From the NCBI RefSeq assembly GCF_024171955.1, contig NZ_JAMTCS010000002.1:448563-512562 (forward strand): 64,000 nucleotides of DNA, written 5' to 3'. Positions 23,223 to 31,983 of this stretch are shown in pieces (the stretch's first letter is position 1; each line of letters begins with the position of its first letter). Origin of the DNA: Promicromonospora thailandica. Its GTDB lineage: Bacteria; Actinomycetota; Actinomycetes; Actinomycetales; Cellulomonadaceae. The translations under genes were made by a program, and so were the position numbers. The notes beneath the pieces were generated by a model that worked only from the letters and a program-made list of their open reading frames with translations, ran no database searches and had not been told where the DNA came from.

Positions 23223-25042
23223 GTCCGGGTGACGGCCAGGCGCCCGCCGGCCGCCCCGGACTGCGTGCTCGGCTCGCCGGCTGGCGCAGGGACTTCCGTC
23301 CCTGGCGCAGGCAGCGGCCGTTCGTCGGGGGTGTGCTGGTAGCGCTCGCTGGCCTGGAGATGCTCGTGTCCGGCCCGATCAAGCTGGACCAGCTCGGCAT
23401 GAACATCGTGCTGCAGTTCGGCGTGGAGGGCGCGCAGGCGACGATCCTGCCGCTGGCGCTCGTGCTGCTCGGGATCCTCTCGATCGCGCAGCCCGTGCAC
23501 CGGATCTTCTACGGCGTCATCGCGCTCGCCATCTCGGTCTACTCGATCGCGGGCGTGAACCTCGGCGGCTGGGTGATCGGGTTCCTGCTGGGCGTCGTCG
23601 GCGGCGTGATCGTCGTGTCCTGGGCGCCGACCCCGGCCCCGGAGAGCGGCGAGGCGACGGGCGACGCGGCCGATGGGACAGCCGGCGACCCCGCTGACGA
23701 CACGGCCGGCGGGCCCGCGGACGGCGCAGCAGACGGCGCAGCAGACGGCGCAGCAGACGGCGCAGCAGACAGGGCAGCGGACGGCGCGTCCCCGACCGCT
23801 GCGCCCGGTGCGGACGACGGGGCGGACGACGGCGCGGACGACGGCGCGACGACCGGCGACAGCACGGCGCCCGACAGCACGGCGCCCGCCGACGACGCCT
23901 CGAGCGTCCACCCGAGCGGCGACGCCACCGACGGCGAGCGACCCGCTCCCGACCCGGAGTCCCTCAGCGGGGCGCTGCGGAAGCTGTCCCAGAAGTCGGC
24001 GGCGGTCGTGGTGGCGAGCGCCATGGCGCTGGGCGGCATGAGCCTGCCCGCGTCGGCGTCGAGCACGTCGGACGCCACCACGTCGTCGGACGACTCGTTC
24101 TGGTGCGTGGTCTTCAACGTCTGCGACGACGAGGGGGACCCGGAACCGTCGGCGTCGCCGTCGGCGGGCGAGACCGCGGAGCCGGGCACGGGTGAGACGG
24201 AGGAGCCGGGTACCGGCGGCACCGAGGACCCGGGCGACGGCGCCGGGACCACCGACCCGGCAGGCGGCGACGCGGGCGGCGGCGCGACGGGCGACGGCAC
24301 CGGCACGCCCGGCGCGGACGACAGCGCGGGCGCCGGCAAGGCTGACGGAGACGAGCCCGCGGGCGACGACCCGGCGGACTGCGCCGAGCCGACGCAGGAC
24401 GGTCAGGTGCCGCCCGAGGCGGCCGACGCCGCGCCGTCCGACCCGTGCGGCGAGATCGACCCGCAGGAGACCATCGAGGAGGCGCTGCAGACCGAGCTCG
24501 GCACCTGCGTGAAGGTGAGCTTCGGCGGAAAGTTCGACCTCAACGTGGACCTGCCGGGCCAGTGCGGCGCCACGGAGGACGGCAACGTCTTCTCGCTCCC
24601 GGCGGACCTGGAGAGCCGCGACCTGACGATCCCGCTCACCGGCATCAACGGCATCGGCCTGGCGAACGTGCCGGTCAAGGGTGACGGTGGCGGCCGCAGG
24701 GACGCGATCAAGATCTCGGCCGACAAGGTCGTCGTCGACGGGTTCTGGCTCAAGTCGTACGCCTACGACCACGGCACGGTGGCGGGCACGGACACGCGGG
24801 CGAGCTTCGTCTCGCTGGAGGGCGACGCGCACATGTACGTGTCGTCGATCCATGCGAACCTGCCCGACGGCCAGGACCTGCTGGAGGTCGCGACCAAGGT
24901 GCTCGAGGGCGCGTCGCTCATCGAGCTGCTGCTCACGGCCACCGACGCGCGGATGGGCTTCCTCGGTGCGACGTCGGACGTCCAGGTGTGGGACACGTTC
25001 CGCGAGCAGGTCTGGGGCGACCCGACCAACCCGATCGGCTGA
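23213..25042 (+). CDS. DUF6114 protein with long C-terminal extension
   Basis: About 609 residues. The N-terminal DUF6114 part (residues 25-140) has the WRRQRPFVGG opening and three or four membrane helices. A repetitive Ala/Asp/Gly linker follows, then a second hydrophobic segment (AAVVVASAMALGGMSLPASAS near residue 265) that looks like an internal signal sequence. After an acidic Gly/Thr-rich stretch there is a folded C-terminal domain (from CVKVSFGGKFDLNVDLPG to the end) that I do not recognise. No ATG fits; GTG at 23213 overlaps the DUF6230 gene by 10 nt with GGACGG upstream, and CTG at 23219 is the alternative. The start is uncertain. Confidence 0.75.
   Translation: MLLSPGDGQAPAGRPGLRARLAGWRRDFRPWRRQRPFVGGVLVALAGLEMLVSGPIKLDQLGMNIVLQFGVEGAQATILPLALVLLGILSIAQPVHRIFYGVIALAISVYSIAGVNLGGWVIGFLLGVVGGVIVVSWAPTPAPESGEATGDAADGTAGDPADDTAGGPADGAADGAADGAADGAADRAADGASPTAAPGADDGADDGADDGATTGDSTAPDSTAPADDASSVHPSGDATDGERPAPDPESLSGALRKLSQKSAAVVVASAMALGGMSLPASASSTSDATTSSDDSFWCVVFNVCDDEGDPEPSASPSAGETAEPGTGETEEPGTGGTEDPGDGAGTTDPAGGDAGGGATGDGTGTPGADDSAGAGKADGDEPAGDDPADCAEPTQDGQVPPEAADAAPSDPCGEIDPQETIEEALQTELGTCVKVSFGGKFDLNVDLPGQCGATEDGNVFSLPADLESRDLTIPLTGINGIGLANVPVKGDGGGRRDAIKISADKVVVDGFWLKSYAYDHGTVAGTDTRASFVSLEGDAHMYVSSIHANLPDGQDLLEVATKVLEGASLIELLLTATDARMGFLGATSDVQVWDTFREQVWGDPTNPIG
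23720..23845 (+). repeat. 12-bp in-frame repeats in the DUF6114 gene
   Basis: GACGGCGCAGCA occurs four times exactly from 23720 to 23767, followed by two degenerate copies to 23791. A second 12-bp family, GCGGACGACGGC, occurs three times at 23810-23845, the first copy with one change. Both stay in frame and encode Ala/Asp/Gly linkers. Confidence 0.85.
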
Positions 25043-25045
25043 CAT

Positions 25046-25108
25046 CGCTGAGTGCGGGATGTTCGCCCTTCTGGCACACGGAAAAGGGCGAACATCCCGC
25101 ACTCAGCG
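25046..25108. terminator. Long perfect hairpin between DUF6114 gene and menF
   Basis: Arms 25046-25070 and 25084-25108 pair perfectly over 25 bp with a 13-nt loop. The left arm starts CGCTGAGTGCGGGATG. It separates convergent genes, and the menF stop codon (25103-25105) lies inside the right arm. Confidence 0.75.
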
Positions 25109-26557
25109 GGTGGCGAGGGCGTAGCGCATGGGCTCCAGCTTGGCCTCGGACTCCGCGAGCTCTGCCGCGGGGTCCGAGGCCGCCACGATGCCGCAGCCCG
25201 CGAACAGCCGGATGTGCCGCGGGTTCTTCGCCGAGATCTCGGCCGAGCGCAGGGCGATGCCCCACTCGCCGTCGCCGTCGGCCCCCACCCAGCCCACGGG
25301 CCCCGCGTAGCGGGCCCGGTCCAGGCCCTCGATCTCGCGGATCAGGCCGCGGGCGGCCTGGGTGGGCGTGCCGCAGACGGCGGCACTCGGGTGCAGCGCC
25401 GCGGCGAGCGAGAGCGACGACGGCGGACGCCGCCCGGACGTCGCGCCCTGGTCGGTGAGCACGCCCGTGACGTCGGTGGCCAGGTGCATGACGTTCGGCA
25501 GGTGCAGCACGAACGGCGCCTCCGGCACGTTCATGGACGAGCAGAACGGCTCCAGCGCGGCGGCCACGGACCGCACGGCGAACTCGTGCTCCTCCAGGTC
25601 CTTCGACGACCGGGCGAGCTGGGCGGCCCGCAGCAGGTCGGCGTCGTCGCCCTGCGCGTCCGGGGTGTCGCCGCCGTGCTCGCGCCGGATCGTGCCGGCC
25701 AGCACGCGCGACGCCACGAGGCCCTTCTCGCTGCGCACCAGCAGCTCCGGGGTCGCACCCACCATGCCGTCGACGCTGAACGTCCAGCACGCGTCGTACG
25801 CGGCCGCCAGGCGGCCCAGCAGGTGGCGGGCGTCGACGGGGTGCTCGGTCGAGGCCACGACGTCGCGCGCGAGCACCACCTTCTCCAGCTCGCCCGCCTG
25901 GATGCGCGCGATCCCCTCGGCGACCACGCCGGGCCAGTCGGCGGCCCCCACGGCGCCGTCGGCCAGGACCACGCGCCCCGGCCCGGTGACCGGCCGGTGC
26001 GGGTAGGCGGACAGCAGGTCCTCGCCCACGGGCGCGGACCGGTCGCCCACCAGGGAGACGGTGGTGAGCCACGCGTGCTCGCCCCGCCGTCCGACGACGA
26101 CGCGCGGCACGATCAGTACCCCGCTGGCCCGCGCGGGGTCCTCCTCCTCGTCACCGGGCGAGACGTCGTCGAACGCGAAGCTGCCGAACGCGACCAGGCC
26201 GCTGCCGGGCAGGCGCACGTCGTCGTGCACGAGGGCCTTGTCGAGCACCTGGCGCCACTTGTCGTCGGCGTCGGCGAAGCGCCCCGGGCCGAAGGTCTCG
26301 AAGCGCAGGGCCTCGCCCCAGCCCGCGAGCCCGTCGCCGTGGCGCACCCAGGTCAGGGCGTTGCCGTCGGGCAGCCGGTCGACGAGCGCGGTCCGGCCCT
26401 CGGGCAGGTCGTCGATCGCGACCGTGCGGACCACGAGCTGCGGGCCGTCCGGGGCGCCACGGGGGGCGTCGTCGGACGGGAGCGGCTCCTGCGCCGGCCA
26501 GGACTCGTAGGCGGCGGTGGGCGCACCGGGCGCGCCGCCGGCAGGTGAAACGGTCAT
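25103..26557 (-). CDS. menF: Isochorismate synthase MenF
   Basis: A 484-residue chorismate-utilising enzyme that isomerises chorismate to isochorismate, the first step toward menaquinone. The C-terminal catalytic half shows GELEKVVLARDV, GATPELLVR, LAGTIRR, HLATDVTG, HPSAAVCGTPT and RLFAGCGIVAASDP, all family signatures. The N-terminal half is less conserved, as usual. The ATG at 26557 has TATCCT 7 nt upstream. It is divergent from menG. A siderophore-type isochorismate synthase is the alternative, but no siderophore genes are near. Confidence 0.9.
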   Translation of the reverse strand: MTVSPAGGAPGAPTAAYESWPAQEPLPSDDAPRGAPDGPQLVVRTVAIDDLPEGRTALVDRLPDGNALTWVRHGDGLAGWGEALRFETFGPGRFADADDKWRQVLDKALVHDDVRLPGSGLVAFGSFAFDDVSPGDEEEDPARASGVLIVPRVVVGRRGEHAWLTTVSLVGDRSAPVGEDLLSAYPHRPVTGPGRVVLADGAVGAADWPGVVAEGIARIQAGELEKVVLARDVVASTEHPVDARHLLGRLAAAYDACWTFSVDGMVGATPELLVRSEKGLVASRVLAGTIRREHGGDTPDAQGDDADLLRAAQLARSSKDLEEHEFAVRSVAAALEPFCSSMNVPEAPFVLHLPNVMHLATDVTGVLTDQGATSGRRPPSSLSLAAALHPSAAVCGTPTQAARGLIREIEGLDRARYAGPVGWVGADGDGEWGIALRSAEISAKNPRHIRLFAGCGIVAASDPAAELAESEAKLEPMRYALATR

Positions 26558-26564
26558 CGGCCTC

Positions 26565-26570
26565 AGGATA
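26565..26570 (-). promoter_or_regulatory. -10 box, leaderless promoter of menF
   Basis: TATCCT on the minus strand is followed by 7 nt and the ATG at 26557. Confidence 0.65.
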
Positions 26571-26651
26571 AGCACCCGCGGGAGGCGCGGGGACGGCCCG
26601 TAGCGGAGGTCACAGCGGCACGGTCCGGGTCCCGCCCGTCCCCGGACGTGG

Positions 26652-26657
26652 CACGAT
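26652..26657 (+). promoter_or_regulatory. -10-like box, leaderless promoter of menG
   Basis: CACGAT is followed by 6 nt and the ATG at 26664. The first base departs from consensus. Confidence 0.4.
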
Positions 26658-26663
26658 GACGGC

Positions 26664-27359
26664 ATGTCCCGCGCAAGCCTGGAGAAGAAGCCGGCCGAGG
26701 TCGCGTCGATGTTCGACGGGATCGCCGCCCGCTACGACCTGACCAACGACCTCATCTCGCTGGGCCAGGACCGGCGCTGGCGCCGGCTCACGGTCGAGGC
26801 GGTCGCGGCGATGCCGGGCGAGCGGGTGCTCGACCTGGCGGCGGGCACGGGCACCAGCAGCGAGCCCTTCGCGGCGGACGGCGCGTTCGTGGTCCCGTCG
26901 GACTTCTCGATCGGCATGCTGCAGGTGGGCAAGAAGCGCCGGCCCGACCTCCCGTTCGTCGCGGGCGACGCCACCCGGCTGCCGTTCGCCGACGAGTCCT
27001 TCGACGCGGTCACGATCAGCTTCGGCCTGCGCAACGTCGTGGACACCGTGGCGGCGCTGCGCGAGATGCGGCGCGTGGTGCGCCCGGGCGGGCGCGTGGT
27101 GATCTGCGAGTTCTCCACGCCCACGTGGGCCCCGTTCCGCACGGTGTACCAGGAGTACCTCATGCGGGCGCTGCCCGTGGTGGCGAGCGCCGTCACGCGC
27201 GACAAGGGCTCGTACGACTACCTCGCGGAGTCCATCCGCGGGTGGCACACCCAGGTCGAGCTCGCGAGGCTCATGCTGGAGGCGGGCTGGGAGCACGCGG
27301 CCTACCGCAACGTCACCGGCGGCGTCGTGGCGCTGCACCGCGCGGTCCGCGGGTCCTGA
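26664..27359 (+). CDS. menG: Demethylmenaquinone methyltransferase MenG
   Basis: A 231-residue SAM-dependent methyltransferase of the UbiE/MenG family, which performs the last methylation of menaquinone. Visible signatures are [17 protein letters not shown], the SAM motif [33 protein letters not shown] and [12 protein letters not shown]. Family members work on both ubiquinone and menaquinone, but this genome context contains only menaquinone genes. It is divergent from menF and lies 169 bp upstream of the reductase-nuo unit. Confidence 0.95.
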   Translation: MSRASLEKKPAEVASMFDGIAARYDLTNDLISLGQDRRWRRLTVEAVAAMPGERVLDLAAGTGTSSEPFAADGAFVVPSDFSIGMLQVGKKRRPDLPFVAGDATRLPFADESFDAVTISFGLRNVVDTVAALREMRRVVRPGGRVVICEFSTPTWAPFRTVYQEYLMRALPVVASAVTRDKGSYDYLAESIRGWHTQVELARLMLEAGWEHAAYRNVTGGVVALHRAVRGS

Positions 27360-27422
27360 CCCCCGCTCCGCCCCCGCCCCAAGTAAGGGGAACCTTCCTA
27401 CACAATCCCCCCTAAGTGTGGC

Positions 27423-27428
27423 TAGGGT
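27423..27428 (+). promoter_or_regulatory. -10 box of the reductase-nuo unit
   Basis: TAGGGT lies 7 nt before the Rex operator, placing the transcription start at about 27435. No good -35 hexamer is visible. Confidence 0.5.
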
Positions 27429-27435
27429 GTCGGTG

Positions 27436-27453
27436 TTGTGACAGGGTTCACAA
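27436..27453. promoter_or_regulatory. Rex operator (ROP) upstream of the reductase-nuo unit
   Basis: TTGTGA-CAGGGT-TCACAA is a perfect inverted repeat with the TGTGA-N6-TCACA pattern known for actinobacterial Rex sites. It sits directly after the inferred transcription start, where a bound repressor would block initiation. rex itself is at 1961-2608. This is the only site of this quality that I found. Confidence 0.88.
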
Positions 27454-27528
27454 GGGCTTGTCATCAAGCCCTGTCGAACCCCGCGCAACGAGGTCAGCAA
27501 CGACCACGGCAGCGGGTTCCCAACGGGG

Positions 27529-28839
27529 GTGAACGTGCGAAGAGAGCGACGCGACGACGCGGATGTCATCGTGGTGGGCGCCGGGCCGGCCGGCTCGTCC
27601 ACCGCGCACTGGTGCGCGGCCGCGGGCCTCGACGTGCTGCTCCTGGAGAAGGGCGAGTTCCCCCGGGACAAGATCTGCGGAGACGGCCTGACGCCGCGCG
27701 CCGTGGCCGAGCTGGTCCGGATGGGCGTGCCGACCCGCGAGGAGGACGGCTGGATCCGCAACCGCGGCCTGCGCGTCCACGGCGGCGGCCGCTCGTACGA
27801 GCTGGACTGGCCCACCCTCACCACCTACCCCGGCTACGGCATGGCCCGCGCGCGCATGTCGCTGGACCACACGCTGGCGCAGCACGCGCAGGCCGCGGGC
27901 GCCAAGCTCCTGGAGCGCACCAAGGTCACCGGCCCCCTCCGGGACGACGACGGCCGCGTGGCCGGCGTGACCGCCCAGCCGCTCGACGCCCGCGGCCGCG
28001 CCGAGGGCGCGGTCAAAGAGCTGCGCGCCCCCGTCGTCGTGGCGGCCGACGGCGTCAGCTCCCGCTTCGCGCTCGGGATCGGCCGCGAGCGCCGCGACGA
28101 CCGCCCCATGGGCACCGCCGTCCGCGCGTACTACCGCACCCCGCGCCACGACGACCCGTTCATGGAGTCGCACCTGGAGCTGTGGGACGGCGAGCCGGGC
28201 AGGAGCGACCTGCTGCCGGGCTACGGCTGGATCTTCCCGCTCGGCGACGGCACGGTGAACGTGGGCCTGGGCAGCGTGGCCTCGACGCCCGCGCGCCAGT
28301 CGAAGGCGGGCATCGACTACCGGCGCCTCATGGAGACGTGGCTGGAGAAGAGCGCGCCGGAGGGCTGGGACCTGGTGCACGAGCCGGAGCGCGGGCCGAT
28401 CCGCGGCGCGGCGCTGCCGATGGGCTTCAACCGGGGCCCGCTGTACGCGGACGGCGTGCTCCTGGCCGGCGACTCCGCCGGCATGGTGAGCCCGTTCAAC
28501 GGCGAGGGCATCGCCTACGGCCTGCAGGCCGGGCGGGTGGCCGCCGAGGCGATCAGCCAGGCCCGGCACCAGCGCACGGACGCGGCCCGGGAGGCCACGC
28601 TCGCGACCTACGGCGACCGCATGCGGGCCGACCTCGGCGGGTACTACACGCTGGGCCGCTGGTTCGTGCGGCTCATCGAGCACCCGGAGATCATGCGCGT
28701 CTGCGTGCGGTACGGCCTGCCGCGCAAGGTCGTCATGCAGTTCACGCTCAAGCTCCTGTCCGACTGCTACGAGCCGCACGGCGGTGACTGGGTCGACCGG
28801 GTCATCGCGGGCCTGACCCGGGTGGTCCCGAGCGCATGA
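27529..28839 (+). CDS. Geranylgeranyl reductase family FAD protein (MenJ-like)
   Basis: A 436-residue flavoprotein. The FAD-binding GxGxxG motif is VVGAGPAGSSTA at the N-terminus, with LLEKGEFPRDKICGDGL after the second strand. The second FAD motif, LLAGDSAGMVSPFNGEGI, is near residue 310. The family includes mycobacterial MenJ, which saturates one isoprene unit of menaquinone. Its place at the head of the nuo unit, 39 bp before nuoA, supports a quinone substrate. The GTG at 27529 is used, with a second GTG at 27535 possible; the ribosome site is weak. Expression is probably under Rex. Reduction of other polyprenyl lipids cannot be excluded. Confidence 0.88.
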   Translation: MNVRRERRDDADVIVVGAGPAGSSTAHWCAAAGLDVLLLEKGEFPRDKICGDGLTPRAVAELVRMGVPTREEDGWIRNRGLRVHGGGRSYELDWPTLTTYPGYGMARARMSLDHTLAQHAQAAGAKLLERTKVTGPLRDDDGRVAGVTAQPLDARGRAEGAVKELRAPVVVAADGVSSRFALGIGRERRDDRPMGTAVRAYYRTPRHDDPFMESHLELWDGEPGRSDLLPGYGWIFPLGDGTVNVGLGSVASTPARQSKAGIDYRRLMETWLEKSAPEGWDLVHEPERGPIRGAALPMGFNRGPLYADGVLLAGDSAGMVSPFNGEGIAYGLQAGRVAAEAISQARHQRTDAAREATLATYGDRMRADLGGYYTLGRWFVRLIEHPEIMRVCVRYGLPRKVVMQFTLKLLSDCYEPHGGDWVDRVIAGLTRVVPSA

Positions 28840-28878
28840 GCACCACGTTCCCCAGGGCACATTCATGAAGGGCACAGC

Positions 28879-29238
28879 ATGAACCCCTACGTACCGATCC
28901 TGATCCTCATGGCGATCGGGGCCGTCCTCGCGCTGGGCGGTGTCGCCGCCAGCGCGATCATCGGCCCCAAGCGGTACAACCGCGCCAAGCTCGACTCGTA
29001 CGAGTGCGGCATCGAGCCGACGCCGCACGCCGTGGGCGGTGGGCGGCTGCCGATCAAGTACTACCTGGTGGCGATGACGTTCATCGTCTTCGACATCGAG
29101 GTCGTCTTTCTCTACCCGTGGGCCGTGGACTTCACGACGCTCGCGACGTTCGGCCTGGTGGCGATGCTGGCCTTCCTGGCGCTGATCACCGTGCCGTTCG
29201 TCTACGAGTGGCGGCGCGGCGGCTTCGACTGGGTCTGA
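28879..29238 (+). CDS. nuoA: NADH-quinone oxidoreductase subunit A
   Basis: A 119-residue membrane-arm subunit of complex I with three helices. The conserved loop YECGIEPTP (with the loop cysteine) and the stretch [23 protein letters not shown] are diagnostic. AAGGG precedes the ATG. It is the first of fourteen nuo genes in the canonical A to N order. Confidence 0.96.
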   Translation: MNPYVPILILMAIGAVLALGGVAASAIIGPKRYNRAKLDSYECGIEPTPHAVGGGRLPIKYYLVAMTFIVFDIEVVFLYPWAVDFTTLATFGLVAMLAFLALITVPFVYEWRRGGFDWV

Positions 29239-29321
29239 CGGCCGGTCTGCACAGACTTCACGCCGGGCGCCTCGTGGTGCCGGGCAGCGACGCCGGGCGG
29301 GGCCCGGCACAAGGAGGGGAC

Positions 29322-29873
29322 ATGGGTGTCGAGGAAGCGCCGTCGGGGTTCCTGCTGACGACGATCGAGGACCTCGCGGGGTACCTGCGCAAGGCCTCGC
29401 TGTGGCCGGTGACGTTCGGGCTGGCGTGCTGCGCCATCGAGATGATGGCGGCGGGCGCGTCCCGGTTCGACCTGTCCCGGTTCGGCATGGAGGTCTTCCG
29501 CGCGTCGCCGCGGCAGGCCGACCTGATGATCGTCGCCGGCCGGGTCAGCCAGAAGATGGCGCCCGTCGTGCGGCAGGTGTACGACCAGATGAGCGAGCCC
29601 AAGTGGGTGCTCTCCATGGGTGTGTGCGCGTCGTCGGGCGGCATGTTCAACAACTACGCGATCGTGCAGGGCGTGGACCACGTGGTGCCGGTCGACATCT
29701 ACCTGCCCGGCTGCCCGCCGCGCCCGGAGATGCTGATCAACGCCATCCTCGGGCTGCACGACCACATCCAGAACGCGCCGCTCGGCGTCAACCGCCTCGA
29801 GGCGGCGCGCGCCGCCGAGGCGGCCGCGCTGGAGGCGACGCCCACCTTCGAGATGAAGGGGCTGCTGCGATGA
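29322..29873 (+). CDS. nuoB: NADH-quinone oxidoreductase subunit B
   Basis: A 183-residue peripheral-arm subunit that carries cluster N2, the last iron-sulfur centre before quinone. The ligands are the tandem Cys36-Cys37 ([11 protein letters not shown]), Cys102 ([10 protein letters not shown]) and Cys131 (LPGCPPRPE). The ATG at 29322 follows AAGGAGGGG after an 83-bp gap from nuoA; the gap shows no clear promoter. The stop overlaps the nuoC start. Confidence 0.97.
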   Translation: MGVEEAPSGFLLTTIEDLAGYLRKASLWPVTFGLACCAIEMMAAGASRFDLSRFGMEVFRASPRQADLMIVAGRVSQKMAPVVRQVYDQMSEPKWVLSMGVCASSGGMFNNYAIVQGVDHVVPVDIYLPGCPPRPEMLINAILGLHDHIQNAPLGVNRLEAARAAEAAALEATPTFEMKGLLR

Positions 29874-30634
29874 GCGACGTGACGCCGGGCGGCGACCAGC
29901 ACGCCGTCGTCGAGCGACCGGAGGAAGCCACGCGGCTCGAGGTCGTCGAGGTCAAGCGGGGCATGTTCGGCGTGCAGGGCTCCGGCGACACGTCCGGGTA
30001 CGGCGGCCTCGTGACGCCCGTCGCGCTGCCCGGGCCGTCGGCGCGCCCGTACGGTGGCTGGTTCGACCAGGTGGTCGACATCCTCGCCGAGGTGCTCGAG
30101 GAGGGCACCGCGACCGGCGGACCCGGGTTCTCCGAGGCCGTCGAGAAGGTGGTCGTGGACCTGCACGGCGCCGACAGCGCGGAGGCGCCCCAGGCGGAGC
30201 TGACGATCCACGTCGCCCGGGAGCACCTCGTCGCCGTCTGCCAGGCGCTGCGCGACGACCAGGACCTGCGGTTCGAGCTCTCCCTCGGCGTCAGCGGCGT
30301 GCACTACCCGCACGACACCGGCCGCGAGCTGCACGCCGTCTACCACCTGACGTCGGTGACGCACTCCCGGCGCCTGCGGCTCGAGGTCGCCGCACCCGAC
30401 GAGCACCCGCACATCCCGTCGACCACGTCCGTGTACCCGGCCAACGACTGGCACGAGCGCGAGACCTACGACTTCTTCGGGATCGTCTTCGACGGCCACC
30501 CCGCCCTGACGCGCATCGAGATGCCCGACGACTGGGTGGGCCACCCGCAGCGCAAGGACTACCCCCTCGGCGGCATCCCCGTCGAGTACAAGGGGGCCAC
30601 CGTGCCCCCGCCGGACACGAGGAGGAGCTACTGA
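29870..30634 (+). CDS. nuoC: NADH-quinone oxidoreductase subunit C
   Basis: A 254-residue 30-kDa-type subunit of the peripheral arm. The conserved C-terminal block ([23 protein letters not shown], then [11 protein letters not shown]) identifies it. The first 60 residues, with [20 protein letters not shown], are an actinobacterial extension. The ATG overlaps the nuoB stop and the stop overlaps the nuoD start. Confidence 0.95.
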   Translation: MSDVTPGGDQHAVVERPEEATRLEVVEVKRGMFGVQGSGDTSGYGGLVTPVALPGPSARPYGGWFDQVVDILAEVLEEGTATGGPGFSEAVEKVVVDLHGADSAEAPQAELTIHVAREHLVAVCQALRDDQDLRFELSLGVSGVHYPHDTGRELHAVYHLTSVTHSRRLRLEVAAPDEHPHIPSTTSVYPANDWHERETYDFFGIVFDGHPALTRIEMPDDWVGHPQRKDYPLGGIPVEYKGATVPPPDTRRSY

Positions 30635-31983
30635 TGAGCGCTCCCGCCCCCCACGCCACCCGCCCCGCGGGCAACGAGGACATGTCGTCCACGGTGCGCG
30701 CGTTCGAGGCGTACGGCGACGGCGACTGGGACGACATCGCGCGCGAGGCGATCGGCGAGGAGCGGATCGTCGTCAACATGGGCCCCCAGCACCCGTCCAC
30801 GCACGGCGTGCTGCGCCTCATGCTGGAGATCGACGGCGAGACCGTCACCGAGGCCCGCGCCGGCATCGGCTACCTGCACACCGGCATCGAGAAGAACATG
30901 GAGTTCCGGACGTGGACGCAGGGCACCACGTTCTGCACCCGCATGGACTACGTGGCGCCCCTGTTCCAGGAGGCCGCCTACTGTCTCGCCGTCGAGAAGC
31001 TGCTCGGCATCACCGACGACGTGCCCGAGCGGGCCTCCGTGATCCGGGTGCTCATGATGGAGCTCAACCGCATCTCCTCCCACCTGGTCTGCGTCGGCAC
31101 CGGCGGCAACGAGATGGGCGCCACCACCGTCATGACCATCGGGTTCACCGCCCGCGAGGAGATCCTGCGCCTCTTCGAGGCCGTCACCGGGCTGCGCATG
31201 AACCACGCCTACATCCGGCCCGGCGGCGTCGCCGTCGACACCCCGGAGGGCTTCACCACCCAGGCCCGCGAGGCGCTGACGAAGGTGCGCGGCTACCTCA
31301 AGCAGCTCACCGACCTCATGCTCGCCAACCCGATCTTCAAGGCGCGCCTCACCGACGTCGGCGTGCTCAACCTCTCCGGGTGCATGGCGCTCGCCGTCAC
31401 CGGCCCGGTGCTGCGGTCCACGGGCCTGCCGTACGACGTCCGCAAGGACAACCCGTACTGCGGCTACGAGACCTACGACTTCGACGTCCCCACCTCGAAG
31501 GGCGCCGACTGCTACGACCGCGTCGTGCTCCGCGTCGAGGAGTGCTACCAGTCGCTGCGCATCATCGAGCAGGCCCTCGACCGGCTCGACCGCACCGAGG
31601 GCGAGCCCGTCATGGTGGCCGACAAGAAGATCGCGTGGCCGGCCCAGCTCGCCGTCGGCGCCGACGGCCAGGGCAACTCCCTGGAGCACATCAAGAAGAT
31701 CATGGGCACCTCCATGGAGGCCCTGATCCACCACTTCAAGCTGGTCACCGAGGGCTTCCGCGTCCCCGTCGGCCAGGCATGGCAGACCGTGGAGCACCCG
31801 CGCGGCGAGCTCGGCGTGCACGTCGTGTCCGACGGCGGCACCCGCCCCTACCGCGCGCACTTCCGCGACCCCTCGTTCAACAACCTCCAGGCCACGTCGG
31901 TGATGTGCGAGGGCGGCCAGGTGGCCGACGTCGTCGTCGCCGTCGCGTCCCTGGACCCCGTGCTGGGAGGTGTGGACCGATGA
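30634..31983 (+). CDS. nuoD: NADH-quinone oxidoreductase subunit D
   Basis: A 449-residue 49-kDa-type subunit that forms the quinone pocket with NuoB. The motif [15 protein letters not shown] near residue 50 contains the quinone-site histidines, and [10 protein letters not shown] follows. A 45-residue N-terminal extension precedes the core. TGATG overlaps with nuoC upstream, and ATGA overlaps with nuoE downstream. Confidence 0.97.
   Translation: MSAPAPHATRPAGNEDMSSTVRAFEAYGDGDWDDIAREAIGEERIVVNMGPQHPSTHGVLRLMLEIDGETVTEARAGIGYLHTGIEKNMEFRTWTQGTTFCTRMDYVAPLFQEAAYCLAVEKLLGITDDVPERASVIRVLMMELNRISSHLVCVGTGGNEMGATTVMTIGFTAREEILRLFEAVTGLRMNHAYIRPGGVAVDTPEGFTTQAREALTKVRGYLKQLTDLMLANPIFKARLTDVGVLNLSGCMALAVTGPVLRSTGLPYDVRKDNPYCGYETYDFDVPTSKGADCYDRVVLRVEECYQSLRIIEQALDRLDRTEGEPVMVADKKIAWPAQLAVGADGQGNSLEHIKKIMGTSMEALIHHFKLVTEGFRVPVGQAWQTVEHPRGELGVHVVSDGGTRPYRAHFRDPSFNNLQATSVMCEGGQVADVVVAVASLDPVLGGVDR

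Noticed and set aside
23965..24065. Separate secreted protein gene starting at the internal hydrophobic segment of the DUF6114 gene
   Set aside because: There is no start codon with a ribosome site ahead of the segment, and the frame runs on without interruption.
27376..27390. Terminator after menG at CCCC-AAGTAA-GGGG
   Set aside because: A 4-bp stem is too weak to support; it overlaps the upstream part of the nuo promoter region.
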